A DNA stretch of 64,000 nucleotides, from assembly GCF_018129995.1 (NCBI RefSeq), contig NZ_JAFCKS010000011.1, forward strand, positions 62,001 to 126,000, read 5' to 3'. Every line of letters starts with the position of its first letter. Position 1 is the first letter of the stretch. Source of the stretch: Bradyrhizobium sp. SZCCT0153. GTDB lineage: Bacteria; Pseudomonadota; Alphaproteobacteria; Rhizobiales; Xanthobacteraceae. A program made the translations under genes and the position numbers. Positions 1 to 8,844 of the stretch are shown here, in pieces. The notes under the pieces are model-generated. The model was not told where the DNA came from, made no database searches, and was given only the letters and a program-made list of their open reading frames with translations.

Positions 1-1066
1 TATCCGGATATTTGCCGGAGAACACGCGGTTCATCACGACCTGCGCAACCGCTATCTGGCCGCGCACGGCCTCGCCGCGGGACTCGAAATAGACGGCTTC
101 CGCGAGGCATTTTTCAGACTTCGCGCGCGACTTGTCGTCGAGCGCGAGCCGCTCCGCCGGCGATCTGGCGCGTTGGTTATCGGCGTTGACCTCGCCCTTC
201 GGCGCGACGCTCTCGCCGCTCTCGATGTCCCTGGCGATGTCCTCCGTCGGCGGCGACAGTGACGCCGTCACCTTCATGTCGGGGTCGGGCATCACGATCA
301 ACGGCTCGGCGCCCGGCTGCCATGTCTCCATGCTTTCGAGATTGCCGCCGAGCGAGGCGCTGCCGAAGAACAGGTTCGAGGTCTTCACCCGGAAAGGATC
401 GCGTGGCGGTGCGGCCGGAAGGGTCGCTTGCTTCAGCGCATCGAGCGGCTGGACCGCGAACGCGCGCGCCGCATCGCTGGCTCGTGGCGGATTGGCATAT
501 TGCGGTAGCGGCGGTGCGCGCAGCGCCTCCGCGAGCTCGGGGTCGAGCGCGGCCGCGGACTCCGGCGACATCGCCTGCGGCAACGCGGCAGTCTTGGCGC
601 CGAACACCGAGCTATTCGACGTCGCGGGATTTTCCTGCGCCGGTGCTGAGGTGGGCGCGGCCGTTTCGGGAGACGCCGTCGGCGCAACGATTGCAAGGCG
701 ATCACCCTTCATCGAGCGATCGACCTTGGGGAAGTCGGCGGCCTGGTAGCGCGGGGGTGCCTGAAGCGCGGGGTTGCGGCTGATCGCGCCGGTGACATCG
801 CGGCCGTCGAGGCTGGCGAGGCGGACCATCGCGCTCTGCGGAACCGACGTGCCGATGGGGCGGGAAAAACTGTAGGTGGCGAGCTGGATGGAGGACGCCG
901 CCGAAAACACCTGCTTCTGCCAGCGCTCTGCGACGCCGGGCTGGCGCGCCAGCAGCGAGGCAATATCCTGATAGCCGGTCTCTCTCGGCATCAATGCGAA
1001 GATGCAGAGACCGATGCCGAAGGACGCGAACCGCGCGCCCTTCGGATGGTTACGCAACAAAAACAT
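1..1066 (-). CDS. Cell wall hydrolase, SleB family (partial, C-terminus outside window)
   Basis: Predicted peptidoglycan hydrolase of the SleB/CwlJ type. About 355 residues are visible; the frame is still open at the left edge, so the end is missing. It starts MFLLRNHPKGARF and has a hydrophobic stretch at about residues 12-26 (signal or anchor), then a long Pro/Ala-rich linker, then the start of the catalytic domain near the edge (KCLAEAVYFESRGE, with the typical Glu, followed by GQIAVAQVVMNRV). That block is characteristic of the family. A GTG four codons upstream (1078) is an alternative start. It is probably anchored in the inner membrane with the enzyme domain in the periplasm. The family call is solid; its cellular role (division, envelope turnover) is inference. 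Confidence 0.85.
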   Translation of the reverse strand, partial: MFLLRNHPKGARFASFGIGLCIFALMPRETGYQDIASLLARQPGVAERWQKQVFSAASSIQLATYSFSRPIGTSVPQSAMVRLASLDGRDVTGAISRNPALQAPPRYQAADFPKVDRSMKGDRLAIVAPTASPETAAPTSAPAQENPATSNSSVFGAKTAALPQAMSPESAAALDPELAEALRAPPLPQYANPPRASDAARAFAVQPLDALKQATLPAAPPRDPFRVKTSNLFFGSASLGGNLESMETWQPGAEPLIVMPDPDMKVTASLSPPTEDIARDIESGESVAPKGEVNADNQRARSPAERLALDDKSRAKSEKCLAEAVYFESRGEAVRGQIAVAQVVMNRVFSGKYPD

Positions 1067-1370
1067 CGACACGCTCACGCTACGCTTACGCCAGAAAAAT
1101 CGAGCCGCAGTACATCCGTGCAATTCGATCTTTATCGTGAGTATCTAATTTAGGTTGCCGGGGCGTTAATCGACGTTGCGCACGGAGCACACTCAAGCAA
1201 TCGCAGGTGTTTTCACGCGGCGATTGCGTGCGTGGTAAATGCGGACTGACGCGACGGGGTAAACAACTGGTCAACGCGAATGGTGAAGGAACTCTTGCGC
1301 GCACGTATCATTACGGGACGCGCGCGAGTTCCCGGTGCTGCAACGACGCGAAGTGGAGACAGCGTTGCGC
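1067..1370. other. Intergenic stretch between the hydrolase and the ppdK terminator
   Basis: About 300 bases without a convincing gene. It should hold the promoter of the cell wall hydrolase (minus strand). The left part is relatively AT-rich (for example ATCTAATTTAGG near 1145), but I could not pick a promoter with confidence. Short ORFs here lack a ribosome binding site and look random. Confidence 0.4.
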
Positions 1371-1405
1371 AAAATGAAAAGAGGCGGAGCCAAAGCCCCG
1401 CCTCT
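1371..1405 (-). terminator. Rho-independent terminator of ppdK
   Basis: On the minus strand an 8-bp perfect stem (AGAGGCGG / CCGCCTCT, plus positions 1380-1387 and 1398-1405) with a 10-base loop is followed by TTTTCATTTT. It lies about 25 bases after the ppdK stop codon. Confidence 0.85.
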
Positions 1406-1429
1406 CTCGACTCGATCCTGCGCTTCGCC

Positions 1430-4399
1430 TTACGCCTGGCTCGCGATCGCCTTGCCGAGCGCGGCCTGCGCGGCAGCGAGGCGTGCGATCGGCACGCGGT
1501 ATGGCGAGCACGAGACGTAGTCGAGGCCGATATCGTGGCAGAAGGCGACGGAGGCGGGATCGCCGCCGTGCTCGCCGCAGATGCCGACCTTGAGTTTCGG
1601 GCGGGTCTTTCGGCCGCGCGCGACGCCGATCTTGACCAGCTCACCGACGCCTTCCTGGTCGAGCGCAACGAAGGGATCGATCGGGAGGATGCCCTTGGAC
1701 ACGTAGGTCCCGAGGAAGCTTGCCGCGTCGTCGCGGCTGATGCCGTAGGTGGTCTGCGTGAGATCGTTGGTACCGAACGAGAAGAACTCGGCGCTCTCCG
1801 CGATCTCGGCAGCAAGCAGACAGGCGCGCGGCAACTCGATCATGGTGCCGACCTGATAGGCGATCTTGGTGTTGGTGTCGCGCATCACCGCCTTCGCGGT
1901 GGCGTCGATGCGCGCCTTGACGAGATCGAGCTCCATCTTGGTCGCAATCAGCGGCACCATCACCTCGAGGCCGACGGCCTTGCCGGTGCGCTTCTCGGCC
2001 TCGACCGCCGCCTCGAAGATCGCGCGGGCCTGCATCTCGGCAATCTCGGGATAGGCGATCGCGATCCGGCAGCCGCGGAAGCCGAGCATCGGATTGAACT
2101 CCGACAGCTCGCGGGCGCGGTCGGCCAGGCGCCGCGGGTCGGTGTTCATGGCGCGCGCCACTTCCTCGACCTCGGCATGGGTGTGCGGCAGGAACTCGTG
2201 CAGCGGCGGATCAAGCAAACGGATCGTGACGGGCAGGCCCTTCATGATCTCGAACAGCTCGACGAAATCCGCGCGCTGCATCGGCAGCAGCTTTGCCAGC
2301 GCGGCGCGGCGCGACTGCTCGTCCTCGGAGAGGATCATCTCGCGCACCGTGCGGATGCGCGTCTCCTCGAAGAACATGTGTTCGGTGCGGCAGAGGCCGA
2401 TGCCTTCCGCGCCGAACTTGATCGCGGTGCGCGCATCCTCCGGCGTATCGCCATTGACGCGAACTCCGATCTTGCGGACCTGGTCAGCCCAGGTCATGAG
2501 CGTGCCGAATTCGCCGGAGAGCTCCGGCTCGATCATCGGCATGCGGCCGGCGAGTACCTGGCCGAGCGAACCGTCGATTGTGATGACGTCGCCGGTCTTG
2601 AAGGTGCGCGAGCCGATGCTCATGGTGCCGCGGCCGTAGTCGACGCGGATGGTGCCGCAGCCGGAGACGCAGGGCTTGCCCATGCCGCGTGCAACGACCG
2701 CCGCGTGCGAGGTCATGCCGCCACGGGTGGTGAGAATGCCTTCGGCGGCGTGCATGCCGTGGATGTCTTCCGGGCTGGTTTCGATGCGGACGAGAATCAC
2801 TTTACGTCCGTCGGCCTGAAGCTTGGCCGCTTCATCCGAGGAGAACACGATCTCGCCGGAGGCTGCACCGGGCGAAGCCGGCAGGCCGGTCGCGATCACG
2901 TCGCGCTTGGCGCCGGGATCGATAGCCGGATGCAGGAGCTGGTCGAGCGAAGCGGGGTCGATCCGCGTCACCGCTTCCTTCTTGGTGATCAGGCCTTCAT
3001 TGGCGAGCTCGACCGCGATGCGCAATGCGGCTTTCGCGGTGCGCTTGCCGCCGCGGGTCTGGAGCATCCACAGCTTGCCCTGCTCGACCGTGAACTCCAT
3101 GTCCTGCATGTCGCGATAGTGCTTCTCGAGCAGCGTGTAGATCCGCGTCAGCTCGTTGAAGGCCTCCGGCATCGCCGCTTCCATCGACGCCTTGTCGGAG
3201 CCCGATTCCTTGCGCGCTTCCTCAGTGATGTCCTGCGGCGTGCGGATACCCGCCACCACGTCCTCGCCTTGCGCGTTGATCAGGAATTCGCCGTAGAGCT
3301 TGCTCTCGCCGGTCGAGGGGTTGCGGGTGAAGGCAACGCCGGTCGCCGAGGTCTCGCCCATGTTGCCGAACACCATAGCCTGCACGTTGACGGCGGTGCC
3401 CCAGGATTCCGGAATATCGTGCAGCTTGCGGTAGGTCACCGCGCGCGCGTTCATCCAGGAAGAAAACACCGCGCCGATCGCGCCCCAGAGCTGGTCGTGC
3501 GGATCCTGCGGGAAGTCCTTGCCGGTCTCGCGGGCGACCGCGTCCTTGTACTTGCCGACCAGATCGACCCAGTCCTCGGCCGACAGATCGGTGTCGAGCG
3601 TATAGCCCTGACTGTCCTTGAAGGTGTCGAGGATTTCCTCGAAGTGATGATGCTCGAAGCCGAGCACCACGTCCGAATACATGGTGATGAAGCGGCGATA
3701 GCTGTCATAGGCGAAACGACGATCACCCGACAGTTCCGACAGCGCTTCCACGGTCTCGTCATTGAGGCCGAGATTGAGCACGGTGTCCATCATGCCCGGC
3801 ATCGAGGCGCGCGCGCCGGAGCGCACGGAGACGAGCAGCGGGTTTTTGGTGTCGCCGAAGATCTTGCCGGTCAACTTGCCGACATGATCCAGCGCCTTCT
3901 CAACCTGCGACTGCAACTCCTTCGGATAGGATTTGTCGTGCGCGTAGAAATACGTGCAGACCGAGGTCGGGATGGTAAAGCCGGGAGGCACGGGAAGGCC
4001 GAGATTGGCCATCTCGGCGAGGTTGGCGCCCTTGCCGCCGAGCAGGTCGCGCATCTCGGTACGGCCTTCGGCCTTGCCGTCGCCGAATGTGAACACCCAT
4101 TTGCCGGCCTTGGGAGCGCTCGGCGCTGGCTTGGCAGATGCAGCCTTGGCAGGTGCAACCTTGGCAGTTGCAGCCTTGGCCGGGGCCGGCTTCACAGCGA
4201 CCTTGGCGGCAACCGGCTTGGTCGCAGCCTTCGCGGCGCGCTTCGCAGCCGGCTTGGCCACGGGCTTCGCAGCGGCCTTGGCGACCAGCTTCGGGGCGCT
4301 CTTGGCAAGCGCCTTGCGGGCCGCCGGCGCAGCTTTCGCCTTGGCGGAGGGCTTTGATTTCGCTGGTATTTTCTTAGGCTTCGAGGCGGCTTTGGCCAT
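1430..4399 (-). CDS. ppdK: Pyruvate, phosphate dikinase with a basic Ala/Lys/Pro tail at the N-terminus
   Basis: Interconverts pyruvate + ATP + Pi and phosphoenolpyruvate + AMP + PPi in central carbon metabolism. The 989-residue protein has the PPDK core from about residue 100 (KWVFTFGDGKAEG, then GGKGANLAEM in the nucleotide-binding domain), the phospho-histidine loop GGMTSHAAVVARGMGKPCV, and the C-terminal PEP/pyruvate barrel with the catalytic Cys in GICGEHGGD. The first 99 residues are extra: almost only Ala, Lys, Pro and Val in KPA-like repeats, resembling a histone H1-type tail. The usual family length is about 870-900, so the tail explains the excess. I chose the ATG at 4399; a GTG three codons upstream (4408) is possible. 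A terminator follows the gene. Confidence 0.97.
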   Translation of the reverse strand: MAKAASKPKKIPAKSKPSAKAKAAPAARKALAKSAPKLVAKAAAKPVAKPAAKRAAKAATKPVAAKVAVKPAPAKAATAKVAPAKAASAKPAPSAPKAGKWVFTFGDGKAEGRTEMRDLLGGKGANLAEMANLGLPVPPGFTIPTSVCTYFYAHDKSYPKELQSQVEKALDHVGKLTGKIFGDTKNPLLVSVRSGARASMPGMMDTVLNLGLNDETVEALSELSGDRRFAYDSYRRFITMYSDVVLGFEHHHFEEILDTFKDSQGYTLDTDLSAEDWVDLVGKYKDAVARETGKDFPQDPHDQLWGAIGAVFSSWMNARAVTYRKLHDIPESWGTAVNVQAMVFGNMGETSATGVAFTRNPSTGESKLYGEFLINAQGEDVVAGIRTPQDITEEARKESGSDKASMEAAMPEAFNELTRIYTLLEKHYRDMQDMEFTVEQGKLWMLQTRGGKRTAKAALRIAVELANEGLITKKEAVTRIDPASLDQLLHPAIDPGAKRDVIATGLPASPGAASGEIVFSSDEAAKLQADGRKVILVRIETSPEDIHGMHAAEGILTTRGGMTSHAAVVARGMGKPCVSGCGTIRVDYGRGTMSIGSRTFKTGDVITIDGSLGQVLAGRMPMIEPELSGEFGTLMTWADQVRKIGVRVNGDTPEDARTAIKFGAEGIGLCRTEHMFFEETRIRTVREMILSEDEQSRRAALAKLLPMQRADFVELFEIMKGLPVTIRLLDPPLHEFLPHTHAEVEEVARAMNTDPRRLADRARELSEFNPMLGFRGCRIAIAYPEIAEMQARAIFEAAVEAEKRTGKAVGLEVMVPLIATKMELDLVKARIDATAKAVMRDTNTKIAYQVGTMIELPRACLLAAEIAESAEFFSFGTNDLTQTTYGISRDDAASFLGTYVSKGILPIDPFVALDQEGVGELVKIGVARGRKTRPKLKVGICGEHGGDPASVAFCHDIGLDYVSCSPYRVPIARLAAAQAALGKAIASQA

Positions 4400-4433
4400 A
4401 GCTTGCACACAACCTGCGAGAGGAATGGGAAAT

Positions 4434-4466
4434 CGCGCGCCTTACACCACTTTGGGCAGGCGCGCG
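4434..4466. repeat. Inverted repeat between ppdK and the DUF3096 gene
   Basis: Perfect 8-bp arms (CGCGCGCC at 4434-4441, GGCGCGCG at 4459-4466) with a 17-base spacer. On the minus strand it lies after the DUF3096 stop and is followed by ATTTCCC, so it may be a weak terminator for that gene. The U-tract is poor. Confidence 0.4.
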
Positions 4467-4494
4467 CAAGTCGAAGAGTTCCGCAAAATGAGGC

Positions 4495-4650
4495 CTAGAG
4501 ATGGAGCCACTTCAACAATCCGAGCCCGATCGCACCATTTATGATGAGAAAGATCGCGACGATCAGGTTGAGCAGGCGCGGCATGATCAGGATGAGCACG
4601 CCCGCAAGCAGCGACAGGATCGGCGAGATGTGGGCGACGGTGATGTGCAT
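4495..4650 (-). CDS. Small membrane protein, DUF3096-like (51 aa)
   Basis: A 51-residue, almost wholly hydrophobic protein starting MHITVAHISPILSLLAGVLI and ending GLLKWLHL. It has two predicted membrane segments (about 10-25 and 28-46) split by PRLLN, matching the DUF3096 pattern (recognised from memory). A good ribosome binding site (GGAAAG) sits about 9 bases before the ATG. It lies upstream of ppdK on the same strand. The function of the family is unknown. Confidence 0.75.
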   Translation of the reverse strand: MHITVAHISPILSLLAGVLILIMPRLLNLIVAIFLIINGAIGLGLLKWLHL

Positions 4651-4874
4651 GAATTGTCTTTCCGTGACGTGAGGCGAATCGCGGGCGGATCATAGCGGAC
4701 CAGGTTCCGCGGGTAGAGACGCACCAGCGCCGCACGAGTTCCCGCCTTCGCGAAATCTGCCCGAAATTGCCGCTGATACGGCAGGGCTTTTCCCGGAACA
4801 TTGCAAAGTCGCAAGCATTGGCAACCAGTCGCGCCACTGGCGCCGGCTCGAAATCACTTCGAAGGGAGTTGCCT

Positions 4875-5228
4875 ATGCGGAACAGGATTCTCGCCCTCAC
4901 AGTGCTTGGCGTCGCGCTTGGTGCGCCGATCGCGGCGCAGGCGCAAACTGGAATCACGGTGGGACGCGCGCCCGTCGTGGTCGAGAGCGGCCCGACCATT
5001 GCAGTCGAACAGCGGCCGGCCTTCCGAGACTATGTCGTCGAACAACGTGTGCCGGCCTTCCGTGTCCCGGATCGCGTGGTGGTCGGCTCTACATTACCCG
5101 AGACCGGCATCACCTATTATGACGTGCCGCAACGTTTCGGCGCCACGACCTATCGCTACACGGTCGTGAACGGCGAGACCGTGCTGGTCGAGCCGCGCTC
5201 GCGGCGCATCGTCGAAGTGATGGACTAA
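4875..5228 (+). CDS. Secreted DUF1236 family protein
   Basis: A 117-residue protein with a clear Sec signal peptide (MRNRILALTVLGVALGAPIAAQAQ, cleavage likely after AQA). The mature part ends with the DUF1236-like block (VVVGSTLPETG, ITYYDVP, YRYTVVNGETVLVEPRSRRIVEVMD). DUF1236 proteins are small, usually periplasmic, common in rhizobia and of unknown function. The ATG at 4875 is supported by GAAGGGAG just upstream. A longer in-frame reading from 4767 would bury the signal peptide, so I rejected it. It is transcribed alone and followed by a terminator-like hairpin. Confidence 0.85.
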   Translation: MRNRILALTVLGVALGAPIAAQAQTGITVGRAPVVVESGPTIAVEQRPAFRDYVVEQRVPAFRVPDRVVVGSTLPETGITYYDVPQRFGATTYRYTVVNGETVLVEPRSRRIVEVMD

Positions 5229-5320
5229 TCAGTTCAACTCCAACGCTCAACTCGATGTCCGGCGCGTCACTTCAGGCTGGCGCGCATCGCGTAGTCGGAC
5301 ATCAGGCTCCGCCCGGTCTT

Positions 5321-5345
5321 CCCCCCGCCGGGCGGGGCTCTTTTG
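5321..5345 (+). terminator. Terminator-like GC hairpin after the DUF1236 gene
   Basis: CCCCGCCGGGCGGGG forms a compact GC stem followed by CTCTTTT, about 95 bases after the stop codon on the plus strand. Confidence 0.65.
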
Positions 5346-5348
5346 CGC

Positions 5349-5442
5349 CCGTCATTCCGGGGCGCGCGGAGCGCGAGCCCGGAATCCATAACCGCGATCG
5401 TGAGTATGGATTCCGGGCTCACGGCGTGTCCCGGAATGACGG
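5349..5442. repeat. Palindromic intergenic repeat (CCGTCATTCCGGG type)
   Basis: Two nested pairs of perfect inverted arms: outer CCGTCATTCCGGG at 5349-5361 with CCCGGAATGACGG at 5430-5442, and inner 16-bp arms at 5375-5390 and 5405-5420 (GAGCCCGGAATCCATA). This is the form of a family of palindromic intergenic elements I know from Bradyrhizobium genomes. It lies between the convergent DUF1236 gene and glyS and could fold into a long hairpin in either transcript. Confidence 0.8.
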
Positions 5443-5466
5443 AAGTATTTGCCGTGCGGCCGCGCC

Positions 5467-7677
5467 TCAATCCTGGATCTTCGAGAAGTCCGCCACCGCG
5501 CGCGTGGCGCTGCGGATCTCGTTGAGCAGCATCAGGCGGTTCTCACGCACCTTCGGATCGTCGTCGTTGACGCGAACCTTGTCGAAGAACGCATCGACCG
5601 GCGGACGCAGCTTTGCCATCGCGCTCATCGCGGCGGCAAAGTCCTCTTTGGCGACGGCGGCGCTCGCTTCAGCCCTCACCTCGCCGATCGTCTTGGCCAG
5701 CGCCTTCTCTTCACCGAGGCCATAGAGCGCGGCGTCGGGCGCGCCGTCGAACGTGCGCTTGTCCTTCTTCTCCTCGATGCCAAGGATATTGCTGGCGCGC
5801 TTGATGCCGGCGAGCAGGTTCTTGCCGTCATCGGTCTCGAGGAATTTGCCGAGCGCCTCGACGCGGCGGACGATCATCAACAGATCGTCCTGGCCACCGA
5901 GCGCGAACACGGCGTCGACGAGATCGTGACGCGCGCCCTGCTCGCGGAGCTGCACCTTCAGGCGGTCGGCGAAGAAGGCGAGCAGATCCTCAACCCGAGG
6001 CTTCAGCAACTTGTAGACGGACTCCGCGGCCTGGTTGGAAAACGAATTGCTCGGAACTTCCGCATTTCCGGCACTTCCGATCCAATCCGAAAGTTCGACG
6101 ATCAAATCGGTGTCGTCCTTGTAAATCGCGGACATCACCTGAACTGCATGTTCGCTCAGCAGCTTCCAAAGCGGGAGCCGCAGATCGTTATCGACAATGA
6201 TTCTGATCACGCCGAGCGCCGCGCGCCGCAGTGCATACGGGTCCTTGCTGCCCGTCGGCTTCTCGTCGATCGCCCAGAATCCAACGAGCGTATCGATCTT
6301 GTCGGCGAGCGCCACAGCGATGCTGACCGGATCGGTCGGCACGCGGTCCGCGGGCCCCTGCGGCTTGTAGTGCTCCTCGCAGGCGGCGGCGACGGAAGCA
6401 TCCTCGCCCTGCGCCAGCGCGTAGTACTTGCCCATCAGGCCCTGCACCTCGGGGAATTCGCCGACGACTTCGGTCAGCAAATCCGCCTTCGCCAGATGCG
6501 CGGCGCGCGTGGCCTTGGCGACGTCGGCGCCGACCAGCGGCGCGATCTCGGCGGCGAGACGCTCGATGCGCGTGATGCGCGCGGCCTGCGTCCCGAGCTT
6601 CTCGTGAAACACGATCTGATCGAACTTCGGCAGCCGCTCTTCCAGCTTCGTCTTCAGATCCGTCTCGTAGAAGAACTTCGCATCCGACAAACGGGGACGG
6701 ATCACGCGTTCGTTGCCGGAGACGATGGTCTTGCCGCCGTCCGGCGCCTCGATATTGGCGGTGAGGACGAACTTGTTGGTCAGCTTGCCCGTCTTGGAAT
6801 CCCTGACGACGAAGCACTTCTGGTTGTTGCGGATGGTGGCGCGGATCACCTCTTCCGGGATCGCGAGATATTCCTTCTCGAACGATCCCATCATGACGAC
6901 GGGCCATTCGACGAGGCCGGACACCTCGTCCAGCAGCGCCTGATCCTCGACCAGTTCGAACCCTTGCGCGAACGTCAGCTCCTTGGCATCGGCGAAAATG
7001 ATATCCTTGCGCGCCTGCGGATCGAGGATGACTTTTGCAGCCTTCAGCTTCGCTTCGTAGTCCTCGAAGCGGCGCACGGAAATCGCAGCCGGTGCCATGA
7101 AGCGATGGCCGTAGGTGGTCTGGCCGGTCTCGATGCCGTCCACCGAGAATTTGACGACATCGGGCTCTTCGGTCTCGAGCCCGAACGTCGCCGTGATCGC
7201 GTGCAGCGGACGCACCCAGCTCAGCGACCCCGGTTTTCCGGAGCGCGCGCCCCAACGCATCGATTTCGGCCAGGGGAATGTGCGGATGATCACCGGCAGG
7301 ATTTCCGCGAGCACGTCGATCGCGTCGCGGCCGGGCTTCTCGATCAGCGCGATGTAGAAGTCGCCTTTCGGGTCGCGCTGGATCTTGGCCTCATCCAGCG
7401 ACGTCAAACCCGTCGCCTTCAGAAAGCCCTGCACGGCCGCGTCGGGCGCGCCCATTTTCGGCCCTCGACGTTCGGTCTTCAGGTCAGGCTGGCGTGCGGG
7501 GATGCCATGCACGGTGAGCGCGAGACGGCGCGGCGTCGCGAAGGCTTTCGCGCCTTCGTAGACGAGGCCTTCGGCGACGAGCTTGTCGGTGACCAGGCGG
7601 CGCAGATCGTCGGCCGCCTTGGCCTGCATGCGCGCGGGAATTTCTTCCGAGAACAGTTCAAGCAACAAATCGGGCAT
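5467..7677 (-). CDS. glyS: Glycine--tRNA ligase beta subunit
   Basis: Beta chain of the alpha2beta2 glycyl-tRNA synthetase, which charges tRNA-Gly. The 736-residue protein starts MPDLLLELFSEEIPARMQ, the typical start of GlyS; it contains the HD-type region (AAHLAKADLLTEVVGEFPEVQGLMG) and the C-terminal anticodon-binding helices (PVDAFFDKVRVNDDDPKVRENRLMLL). A longer open frame reaches 7827 but the ATG at 7677 matches the family start. That ATG overlaps the glyQ stop (TGATG), so the two are translationally coupled. The length is normal for the family. Confidence 0.97.
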   Translation of the reverse strand: MPDLLLELFSEEIPARMQAKAADDLRRLVTDKLVAEGLVYEGAKAFATPRRLALTVHGIPARQPDLKTERRGPKMGAPDAAVQGFLKATGLTSLDEAKIQRDPKGDFYIALIEKPGRDAIDVLAEILPVIIRTFPWPKSMRWGARSGKPGSLSWVRPLHAITATFGLETEEPDVVKFSVDGIETGQTTYGHRFMAPAAISVRRFEDYEAKLKAAKVILDPQARKDIIFADAKELTFAQGFELVEDQALLDEVSGLVEWPVVMMGSFEKEYLAIPEEVIRATIRNNQKCFVVRDSKTGKLTNKFVLTANIEAPDGGKTIVSGNERVIRPRLSDAKFFYETDLKTKLEERLPKFDQIVFHEKLGTQAARITRIERLAAEIAPLVGADVAKATRAAHLAKADLLTEVVGEFPEVQGLMGKYYALAQGEDASVAAACEEHYKPQGPADRVPTDPVSIAVALADKIDTLVGFWAIDEKPTGSKDPYALRRAALGVIRIIVDNDLRLPLWKLLSEHAVQVMSAIYKDDTDLIVELSDWIGSAGNAEVPSNSFSNQAAESVYKLLKPRVEDLLAFFADRLKVQLREQGARHDLVDAVFALGGQDDLLMIVRRVEALGKFLETDDGKNLLAGIKRASNILGIEEKKDKRTFDGAPDAALYGLGEEKALAKTIGEVRAEASAAVAKEDFAAAMSAMAKLRPPVDAFFDKVRVNDDDPKVRENRLMLLNEIRSATRAVADFSKIQD

Positions 7678-8612
7678 CAGGCCGCTCCGCCCGCTTCGGT
7701 ATGGATCCAGGCCTCGCCGCAGGCTTTTGCCAGTTCGCGAACACGCAAGATGTAGCTCTGCCGCTCGGTCACGGAGATCACGCCGCGGGCGTCGAGCAGG
7801 TTGAAGACGTGGCTCGCCTTGATGCACTGGTCATAGGCCGGCAGCGCCATCAAATGCGCCTCGCGCTTGCCGTCCTTCCAGCCTGCGTCGAGATATTTCC
7901 TGCAGGCAGTCTCGGCCATCTTGAACTGCTCGAACAGCATCGCGGTGTCGGCGATCTCGAAATTGTGCTTCGAATATTCCCGCTCGGCCTGGAGGAAGAC
8001 GTCGCCATAGGTGACCTTGGCGTCGCCGTCGCGGCCGTTGAAGTTGAGGTCGTAGACACGGTCGACGCCCTGCACATACATCGCGAGGCGCTCGAGCCCG
8101 TAGGTGAGCTCGCCCGCGACCGGCGCGCATTCGAAGCCCGCGACCTGCTGGAAATAGGTGAATTGGCTCACTTCCATGCCGTCGCACCAGCACTCCCACC
8201 CCAAACCCCAGGCGCCCAGCGTCGGGCTCTCCCAATCGTCCTCGACGAAGCGGATGTCGTGCACGGCGGAATCGATGCCGATCGCGGCGAGCGACTTCAG
8301 GTACAGCTCCTGAAGGTTCGGCGGCGACGGCTTCATGATCACCTGGAACTGGTAGTAGTGCTGCATCCGGTTCGGGTTCTCGCCGTAGCGGCCGTCCTTG
8401 GGCCGGCGCGAGGGCTGCACATAGGCCGCGTTCCAGGGTTTTGGACCCAGCGCGCGCAGCGTGGTCGCCGGATGGAAGGTGCCCGCGCCCATCTCCATGT
8501 CGTAGGGTTGCAGGATCACGCAGCCCTGCTCGGCCCAGAACCTCTGGAGCGCGAGGATGAAGCCCTGGAACGAACGTTCCGGGCGCATATGGGCGGGCAA
8601 TGAGGCGTCCAT
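7677..8612 (-). CDS. glyQ: Glycine--tRNA ligase alpha subunit
   Basis: Alpha (catalytic, class II) chain of glycyl-tRNA synthetase, 311 residues. Typical blocks are RSFQGFILALQRFWAEQGC near the start, then GAGTFHPATTLRALGP, WNAAYVQPSRRPKDGRYGENPNR and the CDGMEVSQFTYFQQVAG region. The start at 8612 (MDASLPAHMRPERSFQ) gives the usual length; an internal ATG (MRPERSF, 8588) is a possible alternative. It forms an operon with glyS through an overlapping stop/start. Confidence 0.96.
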   Translation of the reverse strand: MDASLPAHMRPERSFQGFILALQRFWAEQGCVILQPYDMEMGAGTFHPATTLRALGPKPWNAAYVQPSRRPKDGRYGENPNRMQHYYQFQVIMKPSPPNLQELYLKSLAAIGIDSAVHDIRFVEDDWESPTLGAWGLGWECWCDGMEVSQFTYFQQVAGFECAPVAGELTYGLERLAMYVQGVDRVYDLNFNGRDGDAKVTYGDVFLQAEREYSKHNFEIADTAMLFEQFKMAETACRKYLDAGWKDGKREAHLMALPAYDQCIKASHVFNLLDARGVISVTERQSYILRVRELAKACGEAWIHTEAGGAA

Positions 8613-8701
8613 CGTCAGATCAGGCTCTCGCGGGGGTTTTGAATCGCGCGGGACCGTATCGACGGCGGGGGTGGGAATCAAGGCAAAGGGGCTGCTTCTT
8701 A

Positions 8702-8816
8702 CCTCTCCGGCTTGCGGGAGAGGTCGCGCCGAAGGGGCGGGTGAGGGCTCTGTCCTCTGGGGCGGTCTCGCCCGCGGAGATACCCCTCCCCAACCCTCCC
8801 CCGCAAGCGGGAGAGG
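8702..8816. repeat. Palindromic intergenic repeat (CTCTCCCGC-AAG-GCGGGAGAG type)
   Basis: Imperfect inverted arms at 8702-8723 and 8795-8816, each containing the GCTTGCGGGAGAGG sequence or its complement (two mismatches), around a spacer with GGGGCGGGTGAGGG and TACCCCTCCCCAACC. It lies upstream of glyQ. The element at 32488-32632 is of the same general type. Confidence 0.7.
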
Positions 8817-8844
8817 GAGTGCACCGCGCGTGCGGCGGCATCAG

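Noticed and set aside
1280..4357. 1025-codon open frame on the plus strand opposite ppdK
   Set aside because: A shadow of ppdK: composition is His/Arg/Ala/Gly-rich as expected for the antisense of high-GC coding sequence, and no family features appear.
4767..4874. Upstream start for the DUF1236 gene
   Set aside because: It would place 36 residues before a perfect signal peptide; the ribosome binding site fits the ATG at 4875.
5449..7755. Long plus-strand open frame opposite glyS
   Set aside because: Shadow of glyS; the glyS frame has clear family blocks and coupling to glyQ.
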